Origin: Lachnospiraceae bacterium UBA7225 | GTDB taxonomy: Bacteria; Bacillota; Clostridia; Lachnospirales; Lachnospiraceae | Direction: 5' to 3' | Assembly: GCA_002473385.1 (NCBI GenBank) | Contig: DKTR01000071.1 | Coordinates: 564 to 27,809 of the forward strand | DNA: 27,246 nt | Part shown: positions 1 to 7,943 of the stretch, piece after piece | Numbering within the stretch: the first letter of the stretch is position 1 | Layout of the letters: each line of letters begins with the position of its first letter | Program-made: the position numbers and the translations under genes | Notes under the pieces: model-generated | What the model was told of the DNA's origin: nothing | Database searches by the model: none | The model's input: only the letters and a program-made list of their open reading frames with translations

Positions 1-43
1 ACCTACAGAACCTGCCACCGGCAGCTTCCTCCGGATACATGGC

Positions 44-86
44 AACAAAAAAGAGAGTACCGGCATAATCATGCTGTATACTCTCT
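44..86 (-). terminator. Rho-independent terminator of the first LacI gene
   Basis: On the minus strand an 8-bp stem AGAGAGTA/TACTCTCT (79-86 with 52-59) carries an inner AGCAT/ATGCC-type extension and is followed at once by a run of T (44-51). It lies about 50 bp after the stop of the LacI gene that ends at 138, where a terminator is expected. Confidence 0.8.
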
Positions 87-137
87 ATATGGCTGATTTT
101 CTGCTGTCTCTCTGTCCGGCAGAGTGCCCTTCCCCCG

Positions 138-1115
138 TCAGGTACTCTCCCTTATCACCAGGCTGACCGGAAAGACACTTCTCGCCGCCACCATCCCGCC
201 AGCTGCGGAACGTGCCACTGCCGAGACAGCCGCCTCCGTCATTTCCTTCACCGGCTGTCTAACAGTTGTTATTCCCGGAGAGGTAAGGGACGCAATGTTC
301 ACATCATCAAAACCGACGATTTTCATCTGTTCCGGAACCCCGATATTTTTTTCGCGGCACACCTGGATCGCCTGGGCAGCGATCACATCGGAGCTGGCAA
401 AAATACCGTCTGTCTGCGGATATTGATCCAGCGCGCTGCGGATAACCGGGTAATAATTCATTTCGTCGTAAAACATTCTTCCCGGATCGACCGCATGATG
501 CTCGGTGCCATACCGTCTGCACACATCCTCGAAAGCTGCTTTTCTGCTGTCTGCCGGCATTGGCTGTTCATTTACCCCGCCGATATGCAGAAGATGCCGG
601 CACCCCCTGCTGATCAGATGCTCCGCCGCCTGCACACCGCCGCTATAGTTATCACACTCGATGCCGGCAGTGCCTTCATCCAGAAAGCGCTCGATCGTAA
701 TCAGCGGAAATCCAAGATTTTTGAACTTTTCCGTATTGAATGAGCCGCTGCACAGAATCACCCCTGCTACCCGGTTGCTCCTGCACGCCTCTATGTACTC
801 TTCTTCTTTTTCTTCCTTTCCCTTGGAGTTGAAAAGTAGAATCCGGTACTGGCTGTTGTATGCCGCCTGCTCCAGATTACTGATCACTTTCGCAAAAAAT
901 GGATGCACAATATGCGGAACGATCACGCCGATTGTCTTGCTGGTCTGTTTAGAAAGCGACCGCGCCATTTCATTCGGCTGATAATTCAGCTTTTTCATGA
1001 CATCGTATACTTTTTCTCTCGTCTGTTCGCTGATATACCCCCTGTTATTCAACACTCTCGACACGGTACCGACAGTCAGCCCCGCCTCCCGTGCCACATC
1101 CTTTAAAGTTGCCAT
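138..1115 (-). CDS. LacI-family transcriptional regulator (LacI-1)
   Basis: DNA-binding repressor of 325 residues, the normal LacI/GalR length. An N-terminal helix-turn-helix (residues 3-25, ATLKDVAREAGLTVGTVSRV) and hinge region (about 45-58) are followed by a periplasmic-binding-protein-like sensor domain that starts at KTIGVIVPHIVHPFF. I chose the ATG at 1115 rather than the longer frame from 1187: GGAGAAGGTGG lies just upstream of it, and the longer version would begin inside the -35 box and add residues outside the family pattern. It follows the galactan operon on the same strand but has its own strong promoter (1159-1187) with a palindrome between -35 and -10, so self-repression is likely. 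The effector sugar is not readable from sequence. Another LacI gene at 13493-14530 is the better match for the galactan promoter, so the target of this one is open. Confidence 0.9.
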   Translation of the reverse strand: MATLKDVAREAGLTVGTVSRVLNNRGYISEQTREKVYDVMKKLNYQPNEMARSLSKQTSKTIGVIVPHIVHPFFAKVISNLEQAAYNSQYRILLFNSKGKEEKEEEYIEACRSNRVAGVILCSGSFNTEKFKNLGFPLITIERFLDEGTAGIECDNYSGGVQAAEHLISRGCRHLLHIGGVNEQPMPADSRKAAFEDVCRRYGTEHHAVDPGRMFYDEMNYYPVIRSALDQYPQTDGIFASSDVIAAQAIQVCREKNIGVPEQMKIVGFDDVNIASLTSPGITTVRQPVKEMTEAAVSAVARSAAGGMVAARSVFPVSLVIREST

Positions 1116-1158
1116 TGCCCCACCTTCTCCGCTGCCTTTCGATAATATTGCTGCTGTT

Positions 1159-1187
1159 AATATATCATTTTTGCGAAAATGTGTCAA
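1159..1187 (-). promoter_or_regulatory. Promoter of LacI-1 with embedded operator palindrome
   Basis: The minus strand shows TTGACA (1182-1187), a 17-bp spacer and TATATT (1159-1164). The spacer (1166-1181) contains CATTTT-TGCG-AAAATG read on the plus strand, with perfect 6-bp arms around a central CG-containing core, which suits a LacI-type operator. Binding there would block the polymerase and give autoregulation. Confidence 0.75.
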
Positions 1188-1270
1188 CCGTTAGACATAT
1201 CGGAGGCAAATCCCATTCTCAAAGCAGATTTCCCCCAGATTTACACACATTTCCAGGACAGAATGCAGCC

Positions 1271-1299
1271 TATTAAAAAGCAAAAGAGGCTTCTCCTTT
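1271..1299 (-). terminator. Possible weak terminator of the galactan operon
   Basis: Just after the TraX stop, the minus strand can form AAAGGAG-AAG-CCTCTTT with one mismatch and one wobble, followed by TGCTTTTT. The stem is short and imperfect, so termination efficiency is uncertain. Confidence 0.4.
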
Positions 1300-1304
1300 A
1301 ATTT

Positions 1305-2081
1305 TTATAAAAAGATGTTTGCAACCACTCCCAGAACCAGCAGATGCGCCGGATAGAATGCGTAAAATACATACTTGGAAAACTTATCTTTACGCACACC
1401 GTTGTAGCACCAGATTGGATAAAACGAAAGCGGTCCGGTAACATACAAAAGGCTTGCAATCACACCGAGAATCGTTTTCAGTACATTTTTGCCATAGAAA
1501 ATATAGAAATCCGCCGTCAGCAGCACCATGCACAGCCCGTATGCCGAGCGGAAAACTGTCACCCAGGCAATCGCGCAGAGCACGATGAGCGCCTGCAGAA
1601 AACCGCCTGCAGCGCCGCCCTTCTCCTTTCCCATGCGCAGAAAATAAAGCATCAGCAGACAGACACACATTGTCACCAGCGCATTCTGGGAAGACCAGTC
1701 GATAAATTTCTGGCTGACAGCATAATCATAGGGGATCTCACTGAGCACAGCAAACACCGCCATGCCAGCCAGATAGCTGCGGTAGCTGGATGTATTCAGA
1801 AACCCTTCCACCAGAAGAAATGCAAACACTGGTACAGCCAGCCCTCCTATAAGCTGCAGAACCGATCCGATTCCTGCCTGCATCATCAGTGTGGAATCTA
1901 CTGCCATTGTCTGCGACAGCTCCTCCTGCGTGTAGCTGCCCAGATGGATGATTCCGTTTTGCATCACAGTAATCCCGATCGTCTGCAGCAGCATCGCCGC
2001 GCAGGCAAACATTTTCAGCCCGAAGGAGGTAATCTCCGGTGTTTTCCAGACCACGTTTCTTCTTCCCATCATGCCCGCCAT
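1305..2081 (-). CDS. TraX-family integral membrane protein (putative acyltransferase)
   Basis: A 258-residue polytopic membrane protein with about seven hydrophobic segments, ending in KYVFYAFYPAHLLVLGVVAN, the typical TraX C-terminal signature (conserved FYxxYPxHL). The archetype on the F plasmid N-acetylates pilin. Chromosomal Firmicute homologues are common and their substrates are unknown. The start at 2081 has AAAGGAGA eight bases upstream and lies only 2 bp after the GH53 stop, so it is the last gene of the galactan operon and probably translationally coupled. Its role there is inference: acetylation of a cell-surface or sugar substrate is possible, but no substrate can be read from the sequence. 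Family assignment is confident; function is not. Confidence 0.75.
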   Translation of the reverse strand: MAGMMGRRNVVWKTPEITSFGLKMFACAAMLLQTIGITVMQNGIIHLGSYTQEELSQTMAVDSTLMMQAGIGSVLQLIGGLAVPVFAFLLVEGFLNTSSYRSYLAGMAVFAVLSEIPYDYAVSQKFIDWSSQNALVTMCVCLLMLYFLRMGKEKGGAAGGFLQALIVLCAIAWVTVFRSAYGLCMVLLTADFYIFYGKNVLKTILGVIASLLYVTGPLSFYPIWCYNGVRKDKFSKYVFYAFYPAHLLVLGVVANIFL

Positions 2082-2083
2082 TT

Positions 2084-3217
2084 CTATTTTCTCCTTTCCT
2101 GCTCATTCCGGGCAAAGCCGCGGATCACCTCCAGCGCCGGAAGCGCGTTTCCATCGTAGTCAAACAGCGCCTGATTCGCCCATTCGTTTCCCCCAGGTCC
2201 CTTTTCACCCATATACACGCAGGCTTTTTCGGTCGCCCATCCGCTTCCCGGCACCGGGATCCAGGCCGGTTCCCAGTAAAAAAAGCCTCTGCCGCGTCCC
2301 TGCGGCACCTCGCGGATCACCTGCAGGACATCCCGCATAAAGTCTGCCTGTCCCTTCCTGGTCATCGGCCAGGCAATTTTTTCCACAAGCTCCCTGCGGG
2401 TCGCCATTCCTTTGCGCTGTCCGTCTTCCAGCTTTTCGTAAGCCTGATAATCCTCCATTGTAAAGCCCATGGACACCTCTGCCACGATCAGTTCCTTTCC
2501 ATATCGCAATGCAATATCATTCATATTCTCCCGCAGCATATCCATTGTCCCATGCCAGAACGGGTAATAAGAAAGTCCGATATAGGAAAAATCCTCTCCG
2601 CCCTCCGCAAAATACCGGTCAAACCAGTTCCGGTAGAGTGCATTGTTTCCGCCGTTATCCAGATGTAGCATCACCGGAAGCTCCGGAGCTGTTTCATGCA
2701 CCGCACGGATACCCGCATTAATAAATTTTACAATATTTTTAAAATCCGGCACTCTGCCGTAGGGCCAGAGCAGTCCGTTTGTCAGTTCATTCCCGACCGC
2801 AACCATCTGCGGCAGAATATTCTCCTCTGTGCACCGGCGCAGCACTTCAGCGGTATAATCATGTACCGCTTTTGCAAGTTCTTCCTCATTCATCCCCTGC
2901 CACGCCTTCGGCGGAATCTGTTTTCCGGGGTCCGCCCAGAAATCACTGTAATGGAAATCCAGCAGCCAGCCAATCCCCTTTTGCTTCGCCCGCTTTGCCA
3001 GCGCAAGCGTCGTCTCTATATCATTTCCGCCTGCCCCGTAAGAATTCCCATTTTCATCAAACGGGTCATTCCACAGGCGCAGACGTACCATATTCATCCC
3101 ATAATCCTTCAAAATATCCATCGCGTCCCGGCAGATTCCATTCTCATAAAATTTCCCGCCGCAGCGCTCCACCTCAGATAAAGTGGACAGATCCATACCT
3201 GTTATCCATTGATTCAT
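2084..3217 (-). CDS. ganB: GH53 endo-beta-1,4-galactanase (arabinogalactanase), no signal peptide
   Basis: Glycoside hydrolase family 53 enzymes cleave beta-1,4-galactan, for example pectic type I arabinogalactan side chains, with a retaining mechanism on a clan GH-A barrel. The 377 residues hold the family hallmarks: TGMDLSTL at 6-13, VRLRLWNDP at 44-52, LLDFHYSDFWADPGKQ at 85-100, the acid/base glutamate E144 in VGNELTNGLLWP, and a glutamate in LIVAEVSMG (E247) at the expected nucleophile position. The protein starts directly at the catalytic domain, without a signal peptide, whereas the Bacillus GanB enzymes are secreted. It should therefore act in the cytoplasm on imported oligosaccharides. 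The start at 3217 has GAGG six bases upstream. A 10-bp-arm inverted repeat (3238-3275) lies just 5' of it. It sits in one operon with an importer and a TraX gene. Confidence 0.88.
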   Translation of the reverse strand: MNQWITGMDLSTLSEVERCGGKFYENGICRDAMDILKDYGMNMVRLRLWNDPFDENGNSYGAGGNDIETTLALAKRAKQKGIGWLLDFHYSDFWADPGKQIPPKAWQGMNEEELAKAVHDYTAEVLRRCTEENILPQMVAVGNELTNGLLWPYGRVPDFKNIVKFINAGIRAVHETAPELPVMLHLDNGGNNALYRNWFDRYFAEGGEDFSYIGLSYYPFWHGTMDMLRENMNDIALRYGKELIVAEVSMGFTMEDYQAYEKLEDGQRKGMATRRELVEKIAWPMTRKGQADFMRDVLQVIREVPQGRGRGFFYWEPAWIPVPGSGWATEKACVYMGEKGPGGNEWANQALFDYDGNALPALEVIRGFARNEQERRK

Positions 3218-3237
3218 TGCATACCTCGCAAGCAGAT

Positions 3238-3275
3238 GCCGTGCAGACCCCTGTTTTTACGCAGATCTGCACGGC
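3238..3275 (-). repeat. Inverted repeat (hairpin) ahead of the GH53 gene
   Basis: Perfect 10-bp arms GCCGTGCAGA (3238-3247) and TCTGCACGGC (3266-3275) enclose an 18-nt loop between the zinc-ribbon stop and the GH53 ribosome site. No T-run follows on either strand, so a plain terminator is unlikely. An mRNA processing or stability element, or an operator, would fit. Confidence 0.55.
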
Positions 3276-3310
3276 GGATTCTTGTAATTGCCCAGTTACG
3301 TTTTTAAGGA

Positions 3311-3535
3311 TCAAAAGTTTTCAAAATCCTCTTCCGTAAATCTTGTCATCATATCGCCGTACCTAAAACGTGCCATCTGATTTTTTGCCAGGACATCCTC
3401 CTCCGTGCCTCTGTACTGGCAGCGCAGGCAGTAATATTCCTTCTTATCCTTGTCGTAAAACATATCGAGGTCCAGATCACGCATAAAGCACGACGGACAG
3501 CGATAATTTAATTTGCCTTTTCCAGATTGAGCCAT
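3311..3535 (-). CDS. Small zinc-ribbon protein
   Basis: A 74-residue protein with two CxxC knuckles, CPSC (13-16) and CLRC (36-39), spaced as in a rubredoxin-like zinc ribbon, then an acidic tail ending EEDFENF. I do not recognise a named family. The ATG at 3535 lies inside the last codons of the upstream 612-residue gene (28-nt overlap) and has GGGAGG ten bases upstream. The next methionine would remove the first CxxC, which supports this start. The reading frame and overlap suggest translational coupling within the galactan operon. It could bind RNA or protein, or serve as a metal-binding partner of the upstream protein. Function unknown. Confidence 0.7.
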   Translation of the reverse strand: MAQSGKGKLNYRCPSCFMRDLDLDMFYDKDKKEYYCLRCQYRGTEEDVLAKNQMARFRYGDMMTRFTEEDFENF

Positions 3536-5346
3536 GTCGTGAAGACCTCCCTGTCACCTAATTTTCCATTATACCCAATGGTAAACATCGGGCTGAATGC
3601 ATATCCTTCCTTAAAGTATCCTTCCTTTTCCCTGCCCTCGCAGTTCATGGAAACCAGTGTCTCGATCGGCGGGAGCGTGCAGCTTACCTTCTCTGCCGCT
3701 GCCATGGAAACCTCGCGGCACTTATACTCGTAGGAAAGTGTTTCCTTTTCGCTTCCTTTTTCGATGGTAAGCGTCAGGCTGCTCATATCCTCTGTGTATT
3801 CTGTTGTCCCGTAGCAGCCGACCATATATTCATTGATCGTCACCTCTGCTTCGGGATCGCTCATCTCCAGCACACGGCGCTCCGTCTTAATCGTACCCGT
3901 TCCTTCTATGAACGTCAATACTGACTGCAGCTTCACCGTAAGATCAGAAAACTCAATTTCCACCGGGTCAAGCGTCAGCACACGGTTTTTACCGTCCTGT
4001 GAAAAATGCGCTTTTGTCCGGCACAGGCACAGATCCACTTCCTCGCCGTTATGGCAGATTTTCGCGCTGCGCACGGTTCCTTCCCCCGCATAATGTGTAA
4101 AGTAACCTGCACGGTACTTCTCCTGAATGAGGAACGGATAGCTTGCATCCTGGATGTGCGGGGTGCCGATGCCTACCGGCCAGTTCAGCTTTGCAGCATA
4201 CGGGCGCAGATCGACGATCGCACCGCCCTGGTCCATGTTAACACCCACGCGCATATATGGGTCGCAGTACCAGAATACCTGCTTTTTACTGCCATACAGT
4301 ATATCTCTCCACAGCGCGCATTCCGGCTCCGTGTAAGATTTCTTCTGACGGTAGAAATCCGCAAACTCGCTCATCGTCATATCCATGAGCTTTCCTTCTT
4401 TTTTCAGCTTTCCGTAGTACGCGCAGCCATCCTCATAGGATTTCAGCAGCAGCTCGTAGGGTGCTTCCCAGCGTCCCATCTTATTCATCCATCCCGGTCC
4501 TACAAACATCATATTATAAGCGTAGCCATTGTTAAACTTCGCCTGGTAGCGGAACTGGTCGATCAGATTATAAAGATACGGATATTCCCACGTTTCTGTA
4601 TCATAGATCATACCGCGCAGAACATTCTGCGGATGTGTGCCAAAGTTCGAGCCGTTGCCGTCATAGCATGCAATCAGATCGCGGCTCAGATGCGGAATCG
4701 CCACAATACCGGAATCCTCCGCCTCATTTGCTGCCGGTGCATGTGTGTTCTGCTTCGACGGAATCCACGGTGCCCAGGGACCGCCATCCATAAAGGTGTA
4801 CCAGCTGTTGTTGCAGGTATGATACGCCTTCGGTCCCTCCTCCCAACAGGTCGCGACCGCACATTTTACGGACGGATACCGTTCTTTGATATAGTTTGTC
4901 AGCTCTGCATCCATATAATAGGAACCGGTCGATTCGGGATAAAAGCCAAAACGCTCGTGAAACTTTTCAAAGACATCTTCTACGATCGCCTTCTTATCCT
5001 CCATCGAAAACATCCAGATGCAGAAGTCTTTTGTTTTATACTTCTCGCGGAACTCCTTGCACGGAAGCCCCAGAAGCGTCAGTGCGATCTCATCGCCGTA
5101 TTTCTCGTGATACTCCTTCGCAAGCGCAACCGCTTCATCGTTAAACAGGCTGGCATACGTCATCTGAATCGTCGTTTTTAAGCCATTTTTGTGTGCGCAT
5201 TCCTGCTGCGTCTTAAAAATGTCAAGGCTTTCTGTCAGCAGCGCCTTGCGCCCGATATCCTCCGCCTGCCCATGCCCTGTCACCTTTTCTGCGTACTCTG
5301 GCACCATCTCCGGACGGTGGATAATGTTTACAACAAACTGTTCCAT
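3508..5346 (-). CDS. Unrecognised 612-residue protein of the galactan operon, possible glycoside hydrolase/deacetylase barrel
   Basis: Cytosolic by sequence, with no signal peptide or membrane segment. I cannot assign a named family with confidence. The first 390 or so residues alternate strands and helices (NIIHRPE at 7-13, TTIQMTYASLF, EIALTLLGLP, FGFYPESTGSYYMDAELTNYI, VKCAVATCWEEG), which resembles the NodB/GH57-type glycoside hydrolase/deacetylase superfamily. Several aromatic-rich stretches (GGPWAPWIPSKQN, FVGPGWMNKMGRWEAPYE) look like a carbohydrate site. Residues from about 400 onward are strand-rich, like a beta-sandwich. The position between importer permeases and the GH53 gene argues for a step in galactan oligosaccharide breakdown, which is inference. 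It may replace the missing beta-galactosidase. The start at 5346 has AAAGGAAT about ten bases upstream, and the 3' end overlaps the zinc-ribbon gene. Confidence 0.65.
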   Translation of the reverse strand: MEQFVVNIIHRPEMVPEYAEKVTGHGQAEDIGRKALLTESLDIFKTQQECAHKNGLKTTIQMTYASLFNDEAVALAKEYHEKYGDEIALTLLGLPCKEFREKYKTKDFCIWMFSMEDKKAIVEDVFEKFHERFGFYPESTGSYYMDAELTNYIKERYPSVKCAVATCWEEGPKAYHTCNNSWYTFMDGGPWAPWIPSKQNTHAPAANEAEDSGIVAIPHLSRDLIACYDGNGSNFGTHPQNVLRGMIYDTETWEYPYLYNLIDQFRYQAKFNNGYAYNMMFVGPGWMNKMGRWEAPYELLLKSYEDGCAYYGKLKKEGKLMDMTMSEFADFYRQKKSYTEPECALWRDILYGSKKQVFWYCDPYMRVGVNMDQGGAIVDLRPYAAKLNWPVGIGTPHIQDASYPFLIQEKYRAGYFTHYAGEGTVRSAKICHNGEEVDLCLCRTKAHFSQDGKNRVLTLDPVEIEFSDLTVKLQSVLTFIEGTGTIKTERRVLEMSDPEAEVTINEYMVGCYGTTEYTEDMSSLTLTIEKGSEKETLSYEYKCREVSMAAAEKVSCTLPPIETLVSMNCEGREKEGYFKEGYAFSPMFTIGYNGKLGDREVFTTWLNLEKAN

Positions 5347-5376
5347 AACAGTTACATTCCTTTCTTTGTATTTCTT

Positions 5377-6231
5377 TTAGCCCTTCACCGCGCCGCCGGT
5401 AATTCCCTCTACATAGAACTTCTGCATAATCATGAACAGAACTGAGATCGGGATGGATACCAGCACACCGCCTGCACAGAACATGGTAAAATAGTTGTTG
5501 ATAAGACTCTTGTCAAGCATCTTGTACAGACCGATCGCTACCGTGTATTTCTCCGAGATACCCGCATTCAGAATCATCTTCGCATAAACGAAATCCATCC
5601 ACGGAACCAGGAAGCTGCTGATAACGGTGTAGACAATGATCGGACGGCTCATCGGGATAACGATCTGTGCAAAAATGCGCGCCTCGCTGCATCCGTCAAT
5701 ACGCGCCGCCTCACAGAGCGCACGCGGAACCGTATCAAAAAAGCCCTTCGCGATCAGATAACCCAGACCGGCCGAACCGGAATATACCATGATCAGACCG
5801 GCATAGCTGTTGGTCAGATTAAAGCTCTTCAACGTGAAATACACCGCAATCATCGCCAGCATACCCGGAAACAGATTCAAGATAACCGCTAAATTCATCA
5901 GCGGCCTGCGCATCGGGAAACGCATTACCGAAGTGGCATACGCCACCATCAGCACAAACGCCGTGGAGATTACACAGGTAACACACGCAATGATAAAGGT
6001 ATTCATAAACCACTGCGGAAACTGTGCTACTGTATCCGGCTGGAACAGCTTAATATAGTGAATAATACTCCACTCCTTCGGGAAGAAGGTGCTGGTGTTC
6101 ATGCCGGAGTAGGAACTAAAGGATGTGCAGGCAAGCCACACGATCGGGATCAGCCAGATAAATGCCAGAACCGCAATCAGCAGGTTGTGCATTACAATTG
6201 AAGATAAACGATTTCCTTTCATCTTTCTCAT
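5377..6231 (-). CDS. ganQ: ABC sugar importer permease, MalG/GanQ type
   Basis: Inner-membrane permease of a CUT1 family importer, 284 residues and six predicted membrane helices. The cytoplasmic EAA loop that docks the ATPase is visible as EAARIDGCSEARIFAQIVIP (174-193). The C-terminus GITGGAVKG matches MalG-type permeases. The start ATG shares one base with the stop of the upstream permease gene (TAATG at 6229-6233), so translation is coupled and equal subunit amounts are expected. Linkage to GH53 points to galacto-oligosaccharide uptake, by analogy with GanQ of Bacillus. No ATPase gene is in the operon. Confidence 0.85.
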   Translation of the reverse strand: MRKMKGNRLSSIVMHNLLIAVLAFIWLIPIVWLACTSFSSYSGMNTSTFFPKEWSIIHYIKLFQPDTVAQFPQWFMNTFIIACVTCVISTAFVLMVAYATSVMRFPMRRPLMNLAVILNLFPGMLAMIAVYFTLKSFNLTNSYAGLIMVYSGSAGLGYLIAKGFFDTVPRALCEAARIDGCSEARIFAQIVIPMSRPIIVYTVISSFLVPWMDFVYAKMILNAGISEKYTVAIGLYKMLDKSLINNYFTMFCAGGVLVSIPISVLFMIMQKFYVEGITGGAVKG

Positions 6232-7688
6232 TATTGATAGTCCTCCTCCTTTCCGTTTCCTATCATGCGGTTAAAGGCTATCAGCGTGAATACCGCACAG
6301 ATAATAAAGACGATGATACCGATTGCCGATGCCATCTTGTAGTTGTAGTAATCCTGTGTCAGACGGAACAGCCAGGTTACCAGCAGATCGACTTCCTTCG
6401 CCTGCGAATTTGCCATCGCCTGATTCGTAGTCGTATACACATCTTGTGTCAGGAGGTAGATTACGTTAAAGTTATTGATATTTTTTACGAAATCCGTAAC
6501 CAGGGCCGGTCCTGTGACAAACAGCATATATGGCATCGTGATCTTGCGAAAGATCTGGAACGGTTTCGCACCGTCCACACGGGCACTCTCAAGCTGATCC
6601 GCCGGCAGATTCATCAGCACACCGGTCGCGATCAGCATCTGGTACGGTACACCGATCCAGATATTAATGAGAATAATCATCACATGTGCCCAGCCTGGCG
6701 CCGACAGGAACGGAATGTAGCTTGTGGATACCAGACCAATGTCCCGCAGAAAGCCTGTCAGACCGATATTTGCACAGATCGTATTAACAATACCACCGTT
6801 TGAGAAGAAGTTTCTCACCAGCAGCAGGGAAACGAACTGCGGCACTGCAATCGTAACAATAAACAGCGTACGCCACATCTTCGGCCATTTTGTCTTTGTG
6901 CTGTTAAGCAGCAGAGACAGCAGAATACCGCCAATGTAGGTGGTAAAGGTTGCAAAGAATGCCCACACCAGCGTCCAGCCGAGTACCCGCACGAATGCGT
7001 AGCTGAAGGTAGTAGTGAGACCGCCTCCGCCAAACAGGCTCAGAAAGTTCGTAAAGCCCGTCCATGTAAACAACTCCGTCGGCGGCATATGCTGCTGGTC
7101 GTAATTCGTAAACGCCACAAAAATCAGCAGCAGAATCGGGATTGCTGTAAATACTACGATACCGAGTACCGGAAGGGTAAGCAGGGTAATGTGAAATTTT
7201 TCTTCAATATAAGAGTGCAGATCTTCTTTAAAAGTTTTGATGTGTTCGCCTGCCTCCTCCATTTTCTGAAGCTTGTAGGCATTCACAATGTTTTTCATCC
7301 AGACTACAATAAATGCCGCCCAGACTACGAAGCTGAACAGGGAAAAGAGTAAAATCTGGAAAGAGTTATCATAATCATTGAACTCGCTCTTCATCGTCTT
7401 CATGTTGAACACTTTTTCCATCTTTACCGTTCCTAACGTTCCGAACTTCGGAACATACTGCATTGCAAACGTTACGGTAAACGCGATAACGGCAACCTCA
7501 AGAATTGTCATAATAACCGCTTTTACATACTGCTTCCGGCGCGCATAGCCTGCCCCCATCCACAGTGCGGACAGCTTGACGAATGCATCGCCCTTTGCAA
7601 ATGCTGTTCCAAATCCGGAGAAGTAATTGCCGATCGCTTTGAAGAAACCGCCAATCGATGCGGCTGCTCCCTTTTTCTCACTTGCCAT
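6231..7688 (-). CDS. ganP: ABC sugar importer permease, MalF/GanP type (long form)
   Basis: A 485-residue membrane subunit, longer than the roughly 300-residue MalF-type permeases at 15595 and 25481. It carries an extra N-terminal part with two membrane segments (about 57-77 and 112-131) before the usual six-helix core, as in MalF/GanP proteins. The EAA loop is LESARVDGAKPFQIFRKITM (366-385). I start it at 7688, where GGGAGGAAG lies upstream. The frame continues upstream to 7748, but that extension is not family-like. It pairs with the overlapping GanQ-like gene. A 255-nt structured spacer separates it from the binding-protein gene. Confidence 0.85.
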   Translation of the reverse strand: MASEKKGAAASIGGFFKAIGNYFSGFGTAFAKGDAFVKLSALWMGAGYARRKQYVKAVIMTILEVAVIAFTVTFAMQYVPKFGTLGTVKMEKVFNMKTMKSEFNDYDNSFQILLFSLFSFVVWAAFIVVWMKNIVNAYKLQKMEEAGEHIKTFKEDLHSYIEEKFHITLLTLPVLGIVVFTAIPILLLIFVAFTNYDQQHMPPTELFTWTGFTNFLSLFGGGGLTTTFSYAFVRVLGWTLVWAFFATFTTYIGGILLSLLLNSTKTKWPKMWRTLFIVTIAVPQFVSLLLVRNFFSNGGIVNTICANIGLTGFLRDIGLVSTSYIPFLSAPGWAHVMIILINIWIGVPYQMLIATGVLMNLPADQLESARVDGAKPFQIFRKITMPYMLFVTGPALVTDFVKNINNFNVIYLLTQDVYTTTNQAMANSQAKEVDLLVTWLFRLTQDYYNYKMASAIGIIVFIICAVFTLIAFNRMIGNGKEEDYQ

Positions 7689-7943
7689 ATAGACTTCCTC
7701 CCGAAAAAAAGAGCCACTGCGGACATTTGCCCCCTGTTGTGCGGGCATAAAGTCTCGCAGCAGCCCCTGTCTGTTCTTTCCTATAATTAACTAAATAAAC
7801 GCGCCGTGCTGTTCTCACGAAGCCTCCGGCTTCGTTCGCACGCGGGCTCGCGCCCTATGAAGACACCGCCGCTTTCATCCGTCTGCATGCTCGCATGCAC
7901 GGATTTACCGTCTGTGTCTTCGCACGGCTTGATGCTTTCGCGA
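7689..7943 (-). promoter_or_regulatory. Structured intercistronic RNA between binding-protein and permease genes
   Basis: No convincing ORF fills these 255 bases. Inverted repeats are dense: ACGAAGCC-TCC-GGCTTCGT (7817-7835), GGGC-TCGC-GCCC (7844-7855), a GCATGC hairpin flanked by CCGT/ACGG (7879-7902), and a longer-range pair GAAGACAC (7859-7866) with GTGTCTTC (7914-7921) that encloses the GCATGC hairpin. The region probably protects or partly terminates the binding-protein mRNA, raising its amount over the permeases. A ligand-sensing role cannot be excluded. Confidence 0.6.

Noticed and set aside
1344..2159. Plus-strand ORF of 271 codons
   Set aside because: Antisense to the TraX gene; composition typical of reverse-strand reading of a membrane protein.
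4006..5181. Long plus-strand ORF of 391 codons
   Set aside because: Antisense to the 612-residue gene, with a histidine/arginine/isoleucine-rich composition, no ribosome site and no family features.
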